Shown here: in pieces, positions 35,799-44,877 of the stretch
Layout of the letters: every line of letters starts with the position of its first letter
Numbering within the stretch: the stretch's first letter is position 1
Source: Allobosea sp. TND4EK4
GTDB taxonomy: Bacteria > Pseudomonadota > Alphaproteobacteria > Rhizobiales > Beijerinckiaceae
Reading direction: 5' to 3'
Length of the DNA stretch: 64,000 bases
Assembly (NCBI RefSeq): GCF_900156025.1
Contig: NZ_FTMO01000002.1
Coordinates: 124,001 to 188,000 of the forward strand
Program-made: the position numbers and the translations under genes
Notes under the pieces: generated by a model
What the model was told of the DNA's origin: nothing
Database searches by the model: none
Seen by the model: only the letters and a program-made list of their open reading frames with translations

Positions 35799-36446
35799 AT
35801 GATGCTGTACAACCGCTGGGCCATCGGCCTGGCTTTTTGTTTGTCGGGTCTCGCCGGCTATATCGACACCATCGGCTTCATCAGCCTCGGCGGCTTCTTC
35901 GTCTCCTTCATGAGCGGCAACACCACCCGGCTCGGCATCGCCACGGCGGGGTTGAACGGCGGCAACATCGCCACCATCGGCACCATCCTCGCGCTTTTCG
36001 TCGGCGGGGTCGTCTGCGGTTCGCTGGTCGGGCATTTCGCCGGGCGGCGGCGCAAATCCGCCGTGCTCTGGCTGGTCGCGCTGGCGCTCGCCGTCGCCGC
36101 GTCCCTCGACAGCATCGGCCTCGCCTTCGCCGGGGCCGTCCTCCTCGCCTTCGCCATGGGCGCCGAGAACGCCGTCTTCCAGCGCGACGGCGAGGTCACC
36201 ATCGCCCTGACCTACATGACCGGCACGCTGGTGAAGATGGGCCAGCGCATCGCCGCCGCCCTCACCGGCGGCCCCCGTCTCGGCTGGGTGCGCCATTTCG
36301 TGCTCTGGCTCGGCCTTTGCTCCGGCTGCGTCAACGGCGCGATCGCGCATTATCTCGTCGGCCTCGGCGCGGTCTGGCTCGCGGCGCTGGCGGCGGCGCT
36401 GTTCGCGGTCCTCGTGCCGTTCCTGCCGCTGCAGGGGCATGATTGA
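35799..36446 (+). CDS. DUF1275 (YoaK-like) membrane protein
   Basis: 215 residues with six hydrophobic segments; the hallmark is the loop after helix 1, GLAGYIDTIGFISLGGFFVSFMSGNTT, and later TYMTGTLVKMGQ. The function of the family is unknown, possibly transport. GGAGG lies 8 bases before the double ATG at 35799/35802, which sets the start over a 42-codon longer frame. It is divergent from leuA and followed by a lipoprotein gene 50 bp on. Confidence 0.85.
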   Translation: MMLYNRWAIGLAFCLSGLAGYIDTIGFISLGGFFVSFMSGNTTRLGIATAGLNGGNIATIGTILALFVGGVVCGSLVGHFAGRRRKSAVLWLVALALAVAASLDSIGLAFAGAVLLAFAMGAENAVFQRDGEVTIALTYMTGTLVKMGQRIAAALTGGPRLGWVRHFVLWLGLCSGCVNGAIAHYLVGLGAVWLAALAAALFAVLVPFLPLQGHD

Positions 36447-36496
36447 CCGCAACCGGGAATCGGGCATCCTCGGCGCCAGCTTTGCCGGAGACGACC

Positions 36497-36838
36497 ATGC
36501 GCCCCACCCTTCTCGCCGTTGCCGGCCTCGGCCTCGCGCTCGCCGGCTGCCAGACGCAGACGGCCTCGGCTCCGCCGGCTCCCTCCCCGCAGCAGGCCGC
36601 GCCGGGCGTCACGCCCAACACCTTCCGCATGCCGGCCGGGACGGGCTGCTCGGGCGAGATCGAGCGCTTCCAGGCGGTGATCGACAACGACCTCGCCACC
36701 GGCCACACCACCAAGGGCGTGCATGACCGGATGAGCGGCGACATCGCCCGCGCCCGCACCACCTGCTCCGCCGGCAGCGACGCGGCGGCGACCGGGCAGA
36801 TCCGGTCGACGAAGGCGAAGTTCGGTTATCCGGGCTGA
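36497..36838 (+). CDS. Small lipoprotein
   Basis: 113 residues. The N-terminus MRPTLLAVAGLGLALAGCQ carries a lipobox (LAGC) at Cys18, so it should be lipidated and membrane-anchored. A Pro/Ala-rich linker follows, then a compact domain from about 45 (GCSGEIERFQAVIDNDLATG) with two Cys that could pair. GGAG is 7 bases before the ATG at 36497. No named family is recognised with certainty; similar lipoproteins are common in Hyphomicrobiales. Confidence 0.75.
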   Translation: MRPTLLAVAGLGLALAGCQTQTASAPPAPSPQQAAPGVTPNTFRMPAGTGCSGEIERFQAVIDNDLATGHTTKGVHDRMSGDIARARTTCSAGSDAAATGQIRSTKAKFGYPG

Positions 36839-36849
36839 GAGGCACCGTC

Positions 36850-36944
36850 ATGCTCGGGCTTGACCCGAGCATCCCCGAGTATCTCGGAAACCAGCGCCCT
36901 TTCGGACTGAGCTTCTCGGGTCGAAGCTTCGCTTCGCCCGAGAA
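36850..36944. repeat. Two extragenic palindromes before the M3 peptidase stop
   Basis: ATGCTCGGG (36850-36858) pairs with CCCGAGCAT (36864-36872). TTCTCGGG (36913-36920) pairs with CCCGAGAA (36937-36944) and encloses CGAAGC/GCTTCG. They fill the gap between the convergent lipoprotein and M3 peptidase genes and match the type at 33788-33821. Confidence 0.75.
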
Positions 36945-36956
36945 TGATGCGAGTAG

Positions 36957-39044
36957 CTACGCCGCCAGCCCCCGCTTCGCCAGCAACGCGTCCGGTGTCG
37001 GCAGGCGGCCGCGGAAGAGCGTGTAGGCCTCAGCCGCATCGCGGGTGTCGCCGGCCGAATAGATGTAGCGCTTCAGCTTGTCCGCGACGGCGGGCGAGAA
37101 CACGTCGCCGGTCTCGGTGAAGGCGTTGAAGGCGTCGGCGTCCATCACCTCCGACCAGAGATAGCTGTAATAGCCCGCCGAATAGCCGTCGCCCGAGAAG
37201 ACATGGGTGAAGTGCGGCGTGCGGTGGCGCATGGTGATCTCGGCCGGCATGCCGAGCCGGTTCAGCTCCGCCGCCTCGAAGGCGAGCGGATCGACCTCGG
37301 CGGGCGCCTCCAGCGAATGGAAGGCGAGGTCGACCAGCGCCGAGGAGGTGTACTCCACGGTGGAGAACCCCTGGTTGAAGGTCTGGGCCTTCCCGATCTT
37401 CTCGATCAGCGCCTCCGGGATCGGCTCGCCGGTTTCGGCATGGATGCAATAGGCGCGCATCACCTCGGGGGTCATGAACCAGTGCTCGTAGAGCTGGGAG
37501 GGCAGCTCGACGAAATCGCGCGACACCGCCGTGCCGGCGAGCGAGCCATAGGTCACGTCCGAGAGAAGCCCGTGCAGCGCATGGCCGAATTCGTGGAACA
37601 GCGTGCGGGCATCGTCGAGCGAGAGCAGCGCCGGCTCCCCCTCCGCGGGCTTGGCGAAGTTGCAGACATTGACGATGATCGGCCGGGTTTCGCCATCGAG
37701 GTTCCGCTGGCCGCGGAAGGCGCTCATCCAGGCGCCCGAGCGCTTCGAGGCGCGGGCGAAGTAGTCGCCGACGAACAGGCCGATATGGCGCCCGCTCGCG
37801 GTCTCGGTCACTTCGAAGATGCGGACATCCGGGTGATAGCCCTTGAGCTCCGGCCGCTGCGCGAAGGACAGCCCGAAGAGTTTGCCGGCGACGTCGAAGG
37901 CCGCCTGCCGCACGCGGTCGAGCTGGAGATAGGGCTTCAGCACGGCCTCATCGAGCGCGTAGGTCTTCTGGCGCACCTTCTCGGCATAGTGCCGCCAGTC
38001 CCAGGGCCGGATCGGCTCGTTCTCGCCCTCGGCCTGAGCCAGCGCCGCAAGATCGGCCGCCTCGCGCGCCGCGCGGGCCTTCGCCGGCTTCCAGACCAGC
38101 TCCAGCAGGCCGCGCACATGCTCCGGCGTCTTCGCCATCGCATCGTCGAGCTTGAAATGCGCGAAGGTGGGATAGCCCAGCAGCTTGGCCTTTTCGGCCC
38201 GGAGCATCACCATCTCGGCGACGATGGCCCGGTTGTCGCTCTCATTGCCGTTCTCGCCGCGCTTGCTCCAGGCGATGAAGGCCTGCTCCCGCAAATCCCG
38301 CCGCCTCGAGAAGGTCAGGAACGGCTCGATCACCGAACGCGACAGCGTCACCGCATGCTGGCCGGGCTTGCCGCGATCGGCCGCGGCGCGCGCCATCGCC
38401 GCCTTCACGAAGTCCGGCAGGCCGGCGAGCCCCGCCTCGTCCTCGATGAAGAGCGCATAGGCTGACTCGTCCTTGAGCACGTTCTGGCTGAACTGCGTGC
38501 CGAGGCCCGCCAGCCGCTCGTTGATCGCGGCGAGCCGCTTCTTGTCCTCGGCCCCGAGCCTGGCGCCGGAGCGAACGAAGCCCTTATGGGTGCGTTCGAG
38601 CAGCCGCGCCTGCTCGGCACCGAGGCCGAGCGAATCTCGCTTCGCGTTCACCGCATCGACACGCGCGAACAATCCCTCGTCCATCATGATCGCCGACCAG
38701 TGCCGAGAGGTCACCGGCGACATCTCCCGCTCGATCGCCTGCAGCGCCTCGTTGGTATCGGCGCCGGCGAGGTTGTAGAACACGCCACCGACACGGCTGA
38801 GGGCACGTCCCGCACGCTCCAGCGCCTCGATGGTGTTGGTGAAGTCGGGCTCCGCCTTCTCCGCCACGATCGCCGCGATCTCGTGCTTGTGCTTGGCAAG
38901 CGCCGCCTCGAACGCCGCGCGGATATGCTCCGGCTTGATGGCGTCGAAGGGCGGCAGCCGGAACGGCGTTTCCCAGCGCGCCGCGAAGGGATTCTCGGCC
39001 GGGAGCGGAAGCGCTTCGGGGTGGGCTGTTGCAGGGGCGGTCAT
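36957..39044 (-). CDS. M3 family oligopeptidase (peptidyl-dipeptidase Dcp-like)
   Basis: 695 residues, a zinc metallopeptidase cutting short peptides in the cytoplasm. The HExxH site is FHEFGHALHGLLSD, followed by the conserved downstream Glu region and the family end motif FSGDGYSAGYYSYLWSEV. There is no signal peptide, so a cytoplasmic Dcp or oligopeptidase A role is likely. It is 28 bp behind the NUDIX gene and probably the last gene of a four-gene run from 41804. Confidence 0.92.
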   Translation of the reverse strand: MTAPATAHPEALPLPAENPFAARWETPFRLPPFDAIKPEHIRAAFEAALAKHKHEIAAIVAEKAEPDFTNTIEALERAGRALSRVGGVFYNLAGADTNEALQAIEREMSPVTSRHWSAIMMDEGLFARVDAVNAKRDSLGLGAEQARLLERTHKGFVRSGARLGAEDKKRLAAINERLAGLGTQFSQNVLKDESAYALFIEDEAGLAGLPDFVKAAMARAAADRGKPGQHAVTLSRSVIEPFLTFSRRRDLREQAFIAWSKRGENGNESDNRAIVAEMVMLRAEKAKLLGYPTFAHFKLDDAMAKTPEHVRGLLELVWKPAKARAAREAADLAALAQAEGENEPIRPWDWRHYAEKVRQKTYALDEAVLKPYLQLDRVRQAAFDVAGKLFGLSFAQRPELKGYHPDVRIFEVTETASGRHIGLFVGDYFARASKRSGAWMSAFRGQRNLDGETRPIIVNVCNFAKPAEGEPALLSLDDARTLFHEFGHALHGLLSDVTYGSLAGTAVSRDFVELPSQLYEHWFMTPEVMRAYCIHAETGEPIPEALIEKIGKAQTFNQGFSTVEYTSSALVDLAFHSLEAPAEVDPLAFEAAELNRLGMPAEITMRHRTPHFTHVFSGDGYSAGYYSYLWSEVMDADAFNAFTETGDVFSPAVADKLKRYIYSAGDTRDAAEAYTLFRGRLPTPDALLAKRGLAA

Positions 39045-39072
39045 CGGATGGCTTTCACGAGGGCAGGCAGGA

Positions 39073-39795
39073 TCAACTGCCTTCGAAGATATGCGCGAGA
39101 TAGCGGCGCATGAAGGGCGGCATGTCGTGCTTTTCGCTGTCCGCCATGTCGCGCACGATCACGATGTCGGAGAGCTCCTCGTCCTCGAGAGACATCATCC
39201 GCTCCAGCATCAGCTCGCGCGCCGCCTGCGCCGGCAGGTCGATCCCGACCGGGCGCATGAAGGCGACGCGGCCCGTCTCGATCAGCGCGGTCCAGCCTTC
39301 GCCGACCGTCACATCCTCGGCGCGCAGCCCGGTCTCCTCCGCCAGCTCGCGGGTCACGCTGCCGCCGAGATCGACGGAGCCGTCGGCGCGGACATCGCTG
39401 CGATCCGGCGTCCCGGCAGCGAAATAGACCTTGCCGGGATTGGCCGTGTGACCCCCCATCTTTCCGCAGAGAAAGGCCCCGTCGCTGGCCCTCAGCGCGG
39501 CCATGGCAAAGCCGTTCCGGACGGTCGGGCCCGGAAAGCCGGCATCGCGCCAAGCCATGAAGGCGGCGTAGTCCGTTTCGAAATAGCCGGCCTGGAACAC
39601 CCCGTCGCGGATCGAGGCCGTATGCTGCAACAGCACGCGGCCATTGAACATCGCCGGTTTTCCGGCACTGATGTCGGCCCAATGCGCAGCGATCGCGGCC
39701 TCGTTCTCCCGCGCATAGACCCAGTCGCAGGGCACCAGCCGGGCCTCGACCCTGTCGAGCGCGACGATGCGACCCTCGACGATACCTTCGCTCAC
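39073..39795 (-). CDS. NUDIX-fold hydrolase
   Basis: 240 residues. The core is RELAEETGL, the REUxEExGU part of the Nudix box that binds metal. The leading Glu of the box is replaced by Val in the stretch SVDLGGSVT, so the box is incomplete. The N-terminal 110 residues have no clear family. It begins at an ATGA overlap with the phzF stop, so it is translationally coupled. The substrate is probably a nucleoside-diphosphate-linked compound. Confidence 0.75.
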   Translation of the reverse strand: MSEGIVEGRIVALDRVEARLVPCDWVYARENEAAIAAHWADISAGKPAMFNGRVLLQHTASIRDGVFQAGYFETDYAAFMAWRDAGFPGPTVRNGFAMAALRASDGAFLCGKMGGHTANPGKVYFAAGTPDRSDVRADGSVDLGGSVTRELAEETGLRAEDVTVGEGWTALIETGRVAFMRPVGIDLPAQAARELMLERMMSLEDEELSDIVIVRDMADSEKHDMPPFMRRYLAHIFEGS

Positions 39796-40685
39796 AGAAG
39801 CACGCCCTCGCTGACCAGAACGGCCGAGCCCCCGATCCTTGCCGAAGCGAGCACCCCGCCGCGCACGCTCATCTCCAGCGCGATCTGCGAGGGCCGGCCC
39901 ATCTCGTAGCCCTGCTCGATGACGAGGCGGTGGTCGCCATCCTCCGGCCGGTCATAAGCCATGATCGCCCCGGCGAAAGCCGCCGCCGCGCCGCCGGTGG
40001 CCGGGTCCTCGCCGATGCCCGCGCCCGGCCAGAACATCCGGGCATGGAAGGCATGGCCGGTCTCGGCAGTTTCCCGGGTATAGAGAAAAGCCCCGCCCTG
40101 CCCGATCGCCGCCTGCCATTCCGCCGCCTGCGGCTTCGCCCGGCCGACGGCCTCGCGGGTCGCGACGGGCACGAACAGGAAGGGCACGCCGGCCGAATAG
40201 CTGGCCGGAGAATGTCCATCGAACCCGATATCGGCGGCAGCAAGGCCGATGGCCGCCGCCACAGCGTCCGTCCCCGGCGCTTGGCCGACATGCTCCGGCA
40301 GGCGCGGCAGCGTGAAGACGGCATGGCCGGCATGGCTGCCCTTGATCTCGACGGCGCAGGACACGGGACCGACCTTTTCCTCCAGCACCAGCATTTCCGG
40401 CAGGTTCCCGGCCGCATCGTCATGCAGCGCCAGCCAGACCGCCGTGCCCACCGTCGGATGGCCCGCGAAAGGAAGCTCTCCGCCCGGCGTGAAGATGCGC
40501 ACCGCGGCACGATGCTGCGGCTTTTCCGGCGGGAGGATGAAGACGGTCTCCGACAGGTTGAACTCGCGGGCGATGGCCTGCATCGCCTCGGTATCGAGCC
40601 CGTCCGCCTCCAGCACCACCGCCAGCGGATTGCCGGCATGGCGGCGCGTGGTGAAGACATCGAGCGTGACGAAGCGGCGTTTCAT
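39792..40685 (-). CDS. PhzF-family isomerase-like protein
   Basis: 297 residues of the PhzF/diaminopimelate-epimerase fold, two similar halves. Marks are VTLDVFTTRRHAGNPLAVV, catalytic Glu46 in NLSETVF, GGELPFAGHPTVGTA and GIGEDPATGGAAAAF. PhzF itself isomerises a phenazine precursor, but most family members are unassigned; no phenazine genes are here. It starts 9 bp after the nuclease-like gene ends and overlaps the NUDIX gene by 4 bp. Confidence 0.88.
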   Translation of the reverse strand: MKRRFVTLDVFTTRRHAGNPLAVVLEADGLDTEAMQAIAREFNLSETVFILPPEKPQHRAAVRIFTPGGELPFAGHPTVGTAVWLALHDDAAGNLPEMLVLEEKVGPVSCAVEIKGSHAGHAVFTLPRLPEHVGQAPGTDAVAAAIGLAAADIGFDGHSPASYSAGVPFLFVPVATREAVGRAKPQAAEWQAAIGQGGAFLYTRETAETGHAFHARMFWPGAGIGEDPATGGAAAAFAGAIMAYDRPEDGDHRLVIEQGYEMGRPSQIALEMSVRGGVLASARIGGSAVLVSEGVLL

Positions 40686-40694
40686 CGCAAAACC

Positions 40695-41804
40695 TCAGGG
40701 AATCGTCAGGTCGACGGTGAGCGGGCAGTGGTCGGAGGCCTTGGGCCTGTCCCAGCCCACGCGCGGATAGCGGTCGCAGGCGGTGGCGAGCTTGCCCATC
40801 GAGCGGTCGGGGTCCCGCGGGTCGAGCGGCACGCGGTAGGGCAGCCCACGTCGGATCATGCGGATCGGCGGCGCGGGATTGGCGGCCGCCAGCGCAGGCG
40901 AAAGCAGGATGTGATCGAGCGGCATATGGCTGTCGATCAACCGCTCCTGGGCCTCCGACCAGTAGCGCCGGAAATGCGTCCAGCGCTCATGCGCCGGCAA
41001 GGTCCGGGTGGGATCGACCGCGAAACCGTCGAGCAGCGGCTCGATCCCGCTGATACCCTCGTCGACCGGCTCGGCCAGCGGCCCCAGCCCGTGGCGGTAG
41101 CCATTGAGATCGCCCAGCACGATCCAGTTCGCCTCGCGCCAGTCGTGGCCGAAGCGCTGCTCGATCAGGAAGCGCACCGCCCGCGCCTCCGCCCGGCGCA
41201 CCGGCAGCGTCACCTGGCGCCCGTCCTCGCGGCCATTGTTCATCGACTTGAAGTGGCAGCCGAAGAGCGAGAGCCGGCGACGGCCGAATTCGAGCTCGAT
41301 CTCCAGGCAATCGCGCGCGAACACCTTGCCGTGGCGGGGAATGCCAAGCGCAGCGAGATCCCCGTCGTAGAGGCCCGCCTCGGCGAAGCTGAGTTCCTTG
41401 TGGGACACCGCCCTCACCTGCCCCGGTCCAAGCAGGTCGCGACGCGCCGCGAAGGCGATATCGATATTGCGTCTGTCGTTGCCGTCGATCAGCGTGAAAT
41501 GGCCGTAGCGGTGATCGGCGATGCGGTGGACGTAATTGGCGAAGAACGCCTGCAGGCTGGCGAGCGAGTCGACCTCCTGCAGCATCCACAGATCGGCCTG
41601 CGCCTCCGCCATGGCCAGCGCGGTCATCTGCCGCTTGTCGTCCTCGAGCGCGACCGCCAGCGAGCGCTCCACCGCATCGCGCTCGTCCGCACGCGGAAAA
41701 TGGAACAGCGACATTGCCGCGGCCGTCTCGGTCCGCCCGCCCTGCTCGAAGCGATGCCGCGTCAGCAGGTTCTCGACATTGAAGGTCCCGACGCGCAGCT
41801 TCAT
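40695..41804 (-). CDS. Endonuclease/exonuclease/phosphatase family protein
   Basis: 369 residues of the DNase I-like EEP fold. Motifs are GTFNVENLL, LQEVDSL (metal Glu), GCHFKS, VLGDLNGYRHG (catalytic Asp-x-Asn) and SDHCPLTVDL (Asp-His). No signal peptide is visible. The substrate may be DNA, RNA or a phosphoester. It is the first gene of the run to phzF, nudix and M3 peptidase, and begins near an extragenic palindrome. Confidence 0.85.
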   Translation of the reverse strand: MKLRVGTFNVENLLTRHRFEQGGRTETAAAMSLFHFPRADERDAVERSLAVALEDDKRQMTALAMAEAQADLWMLQEVDSLASLQAFFANYVHRIADHRYGHFTLIDGNDRRNIDIAFAARRDLLGPGQVRAVSHKELSFAEAGLYDGDLAALGIPRHGKVFARDCLEIELEFGRRRLSLFGCHFKSMNNGREDGRQVTLPVRRAEARAVRFLIEQRFGHDWREANWIVLGDLNGYRHGLGPLAEPVDEGISGIEPLLDGFAVDPTRTLPAHERWTHFRRYWSEAQERLIDSHMPLDHILLSPALAAANPAPPIRMIRRGLPYRVPLDPRDPDRSMGKLATACDRYPRVGWDRPKASDHCPLTVDLTIP

Positions 41805-41842
41805 GGCGTTCCGTCGCGTCGGAGAGGCAACCGATCCACGCC

Positions 41843-41891
41843 GTCATCCCGGACAAGCTGCGAAGCAGCGCCGGGGCAGGCCCGGGATGAC
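41843..41891. repeat. GTCATCCCGG extragenic palindrome
   Basis: GTCATCCCGG (41843-41852) and CCGGGATGAC (41882-41891) are perfect inverted arms with an internal GCTGCGAAGCAGCG stem. It lies between the pdxY stop and the start of the nuclease-like gene. Confidence 0.8.
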
Positions 41892-41920
41892 GCTGCGTCT
41901 CCTCGGAAAAGCGGCACGCC

Positions 41921-42769
41921 TCAGATCGCCTCGGGCTCGAACACCCGCGATGGCATCACGAACTCGTCCTGCGCCGCGACCATCAGGATCTCGCGCGATC
42001 CCGCCTCCTTGGTCCGCTTCAGCAAACCATACACCGACGAGGCCGCCTTGCTCAGCGCCGCCGCGGCCGAGCGCTCGCGCAGGTAATGCGTGAAGAACAG
42101 CGCCGCGATCGCGTCGCCCGCGCCGTTGACGCTGACGTCCAGCTTCGGCGTGCGCACCCGCCAGCTCCCGGCCCCGTCCGCCGCCATCAGATCGATGGCG
42201 TCGTCCGGCGTCTCCTCGGTGACGAGCGAGGTCACCATCACGACCTTCGGCCCGGCATCCCGCAGCGCCTCGACCGCGCGATGCGCGTCCGCCAGGCTTG
42301 TCACCCCGATATCGGTCAGCAATTCGAGCTCGAACTGGTTCGGCGTCACGATGTCGGCCGCCGGCACCGCCTGCTCGCGCATGAACTCCGGAATGCCCGG
42401 CCGCACGAAGACGCCGCGCCCGATATCGCCGATCACCGGATCGCAGCAGTAGAGCGCCTTGGCATTGGCGGTCCGGACGCCGGCAACCGCCGAGAGGATC
42501 GCATGCCCGATATCGGCAGAGCCCATATAGCCGGAGATGACGCCGTCGCAGTTCGGCAGCACGCCGCGCTCGGCGATGCCCTCCATCACCTCGTCGATCA
42601 TGCCGCCGTCGAATACCCGGCCCTTCCAGGCGCCGTAGCCGGTGTGGTTGGAGAACTGCACCGTATGGATCGGCCAGACCTCGACGCCGAGCTTCTGCAT
42701 CGGAAACACGGCGGACGCATTGCCCACATGCCCATAGGCGACATGCGACTGGATCGACAGGATGTTCAT
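41921..42769 (-). CDS. pdxY: Pyridoxal kinase PdxY
   Basis: 282 residues of the ribokinase-like fold. It phosphorylates pyridoxal (vitamin B6 salvage). Family sequence is clear: ILSIQSHVAYGHVGNASAVF at the start, SGYMGSADIG, DPVIGDIGRGVFV, and the anion-hole/catalytic motif NGAGDAIAALF. The length equals the family norm. It stands alone, flanked on both sides by GTCATCCCGG palindromes. Confidence 0.95.
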   Translation of the reverse strand: MNILSIQSHVAYGHVGNASAVFPMQKLGVEVWPIHTVQFSNHTGYGAWKGRVFDGGMIDEVMEGIAERGVLPNCDGVISGYMGSADIGHAILSAVAGVRTANAKALYCCDPVIGDIGRGVFVRPGIPEFMREQAVPAADIVTPNQFELELLTDIGVTSLADAHRAVEALRDAGPKVVMVTSLVTEETPDDAIDLMAADGAGSWRVRTPKLDVSVNGAGDAIAALFFTHYLRERSAAAALSKAASSVYGLLKRTKEAGSREILMVAAQDEFVMPSRVFEPEAI

Positions 42770-42889
42770 CAGGCAGACCGGGGGATCGTCGGCGGGAGCC
42801 CGAACCTAGCCGCTCCCGCGCCGGGCGCCAATCGAAAGCGGTGATGGGCGGCATCACGGGGATGCGGCCTGGCTACCCACCGCTCCCCA

Positions 42890-42933
42890 GTCATCCCGGA
42901 CAAGCCGCTTCAGCGGCGTCGATCCGGGATGAC
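42890..42933. repeat. GTCATCCCGG extragenic palindrome
   Basis: GTCATCCCGG (42890-42899) and CCGGGATGAC (42924-42933) with an internal CCGCTTCAGCGG stem, between the substrate-binding-protein stop and the pdxY start. It is nearly the same as the copy at 41843-41891 on the other side of pdxY. Confidence 0.8.
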
Positions 42934-42962
42934 GGCGTGGTTCAGCGCGAACCGAGCCGGGC

Positions 42963-43994
42963 CTACGACCCGCTCTGCGCCTTCTTCGCGAAGGTCTCGA
43001 TGAAGGTCTTGCTCAGGTCGACATTCGAGCTCGTCAGCTCCGGATCGAGCAGCTTCAGCGAATCGTACATGCTCTTCATGCCGTCCGCGCTGGCGATGCC
43101 GGTGCGCGAATAGGCCTCCTGCGAGCTCTTGACCGCGCGCAGGTAAAGCGGCCGGTCGCCCAGCAGATATTCCTGGGGCACGAGGTCCGCGACCTCCTCC
43201 GGCTTGGCCGTCTCCAGCCATTTCAGCGCCTTCATGAAGGCGTTGACCAGCTTCTGCGTGGTGACCGGGTTCTTCTCGGCGAAGTCGTTCTTGAGATAGA
43301 GCACCGCCGCCGGGTTCGAGCCGCCGAACAGCGCCTTCGTCCCCGCCTCGGTGCGGGTATCGATCAGCACGACGATGTCGCCATCGGCCTCCAGCTTCGA
43401 GGTGACGGGGTCGAGATGCGAGATGACGTCGACCTGCTTCTGCTTGATCGCGGCGACGGCGCTGGCGCCCGCGCCGATGCCGATGATCGCGGCGTCCGTC
43501 GCCTTCAGCCCGGCCTTGACCATGGCGTATTGCGCCGTCAGCGCGGTGGACGAGCCCGGCGCGGTCACGCCGATCTTGAGGCCCTTGAAGTCGGCGGCGG
43601 TCTTCACCTTGTCGGCGAGGTCCTTGCGCACCGCGATGGTGATGGCGGGGAAGCGGCCGAGCTCGATCGCGGCCCGGATGTCCTGCCCCTTCGCCTGCAT
43701 CCGGATGGTGTGCTCATAGGCGCCCGTGACGACATCGACCGAGCCGCCGACCAGCGCCTGCAGCGACTTCGCGCCGCCGCCGAAATCATTGATCGTGACG
43801 TTGAGCCCCTGTTCCTTGAAGTAGCCCTTCTTCTCCGCGACGGTGAGCGGCAGATAATAGAGCAGCGCCTTGCCGCCGACGCCGAGGGTGACGTCGGGCT
43901 TCTCGGCCGTCTGAGCCAGAGCGGGAAGCGAAACGGGGCCGGCCATGCCGGAAATGGCGAGCGCGGTCAGCGCGTCGCGGCGGGTGAGCTTCAT
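42963..43994 (-). CDS. NitT/TauT-type ABC transporter substrate-binding protein
   Basis: 343 residues, periplasmic. The N-terminus MKLTRRDALTALAISGMAG has a twin-arginine-like start and cleaves near LALAQ-T. The domain matches NMT1/OpuAC-type binding proteins of nitrate, sulfonate or pyrimidine-precursor importers: LPLTVAEKKGYFKEQGL, DFGGGAKSLQALVGGSVDV and the hinge KGLKIGVTAPGSST. It is the last gene of the transporter set, 91 bp behind the permease gene. No THI riboswitch or sulfur gene is close, so the ligand is undetermined. Confidence 0.9.
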   Translation of the reverse strand: MKLTRRDALTALAISGMAGPVSLPALAQTAEKPDVTLGVGGKALLYYLPLTVAEKKGYFKEQGLNVTINDFGGGAKSLQALVGGSVDVVTGAYEHTIRMQAKGQDIRAAIELGRFPAITIAVRKDLADKVKTAADFKGLKIGVTAPGSSTALTAQYAMVKAGLKATDAAIIGIGAGASAVAAIKQKQVDVISHLDPVTSKLEADGDIVVLIDTRTEAGTKALFGGSNPAAVLYLKNDFAEKNPVTTQKLVNAFMKALKWLETAKPEEVADLVPQEYLLGDRPLYLRAVKSSQEAYSRTGIASADGMKSMYDSLKLLDPELTSSNVDLSKTFIETFAKKAQSGS

Positions 43995-44085
43995 GGGTGT
44001 TCCTCCAAGGGATGTCTGGATTGCGCCTCTGGGGGCGCTTGGCTGCGAGGATAGGCGCGATCCGCCAGGATCGGCAAGACGAGCG

Positions 44086-44877
44086 CTATGCCGTCGTCGT
44101 CGAACTCTGGACCGGGCGCCAGACCAGCAGCCGCCGCTCCACCAGCGTCACCAGCGCGTCGATCAGGATGACGAAGATCGTCAGGATCAGCATGCCCGAG
44201 AAGACGCCGGTGACGTCGAAGACGCTTTCGGCCTCGTGGATCTTGTAGCCGAGACCGGCCGAGGAGCCGAGGTATTCGCCCACCACCGCACCGACCAGCG
44301 CGAATCCGACCGAGGTGTGCAGCGAGGAGAACATCCAGGTCAGCGCCGAGGGCCAGTAGACATGCTTGAAGAGCTGGCGCTCGTTCATGCCGAGCATGCG
44401 GGCATTGGCGAGAATGGTCGGGGAGACCTCGCGCACGCCCTGATAGACGTTGAAGAACACGATGAAGAAGACGAGCGTGAAGCCCAGCGCGACCTTCGAC
44501 CAGATGCCGAGCCCGAACCAGAGCGCGAAGATCGGCGCCAGCACCACGCGCGGCAGGGCATTGGCGGCCTTGATATAGGGGTCGAACACCGCCGACAGCA
44601 GCTCGCGCCGCGCGAAGGCGAAGCCGAACAGGATGCCGGCCGCCGAGCCGATGCCGAAGGCCAGCACCGTCTCCGTCAGGGTGATGCCGAGATGGTAGTA
44701 GATCTCGCTGCCGGTGAGCTGGTTGAAGGTGCGGCCCAGCACCGCCGCCGGCGTCGAGAAGAAGAACTGCATCGTCTTGACGTCGCCGAACAGGCTCGTC
44801 GCCGTGACGACATGCCAGGTCGCCAGGAAGACCAGCATCACGAGGACTTGGAGGGAAAGGAGCTTGATCCGCTTCAT
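44086..44877 (-). CDS. NitT/TauT-type ABC transporter permease
   Basis: 263 residues with six membrane helices. The coupling (EAA) loop reads ILANARMLGMNERQLFKHVYWPSA, where the cytoplasmic ATPase docks. It begins at the ATGA overlap with the ATPase gene (44874-44877), so the subunits are made together. It should form a homodimer in the inner membrane. Confidence 0.92.
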   Translation of the reverse strand: MKRIKLLSLQVLVMLVFLATWHVVTATSLFGDVKTMQFFFSTPAAVLGRTFNQLTGSEIYYHLGITLTETVLAFGIGSAAGILFGFAFARRELLSAVFDPYIKAANALPRVVLAPIFALWFGLGIWSKVALGFTLVFFIVFFNVYQGVREVSPTILANARMLGMNERQLFKHVYWPSALTWMFSSLHTSVGFALVGAVVGEYLGSSAGLGYKIHEAESVFDVTGVFSGMLILTIFVILIDALVTLVERRLLVWRPVQSSTTTA

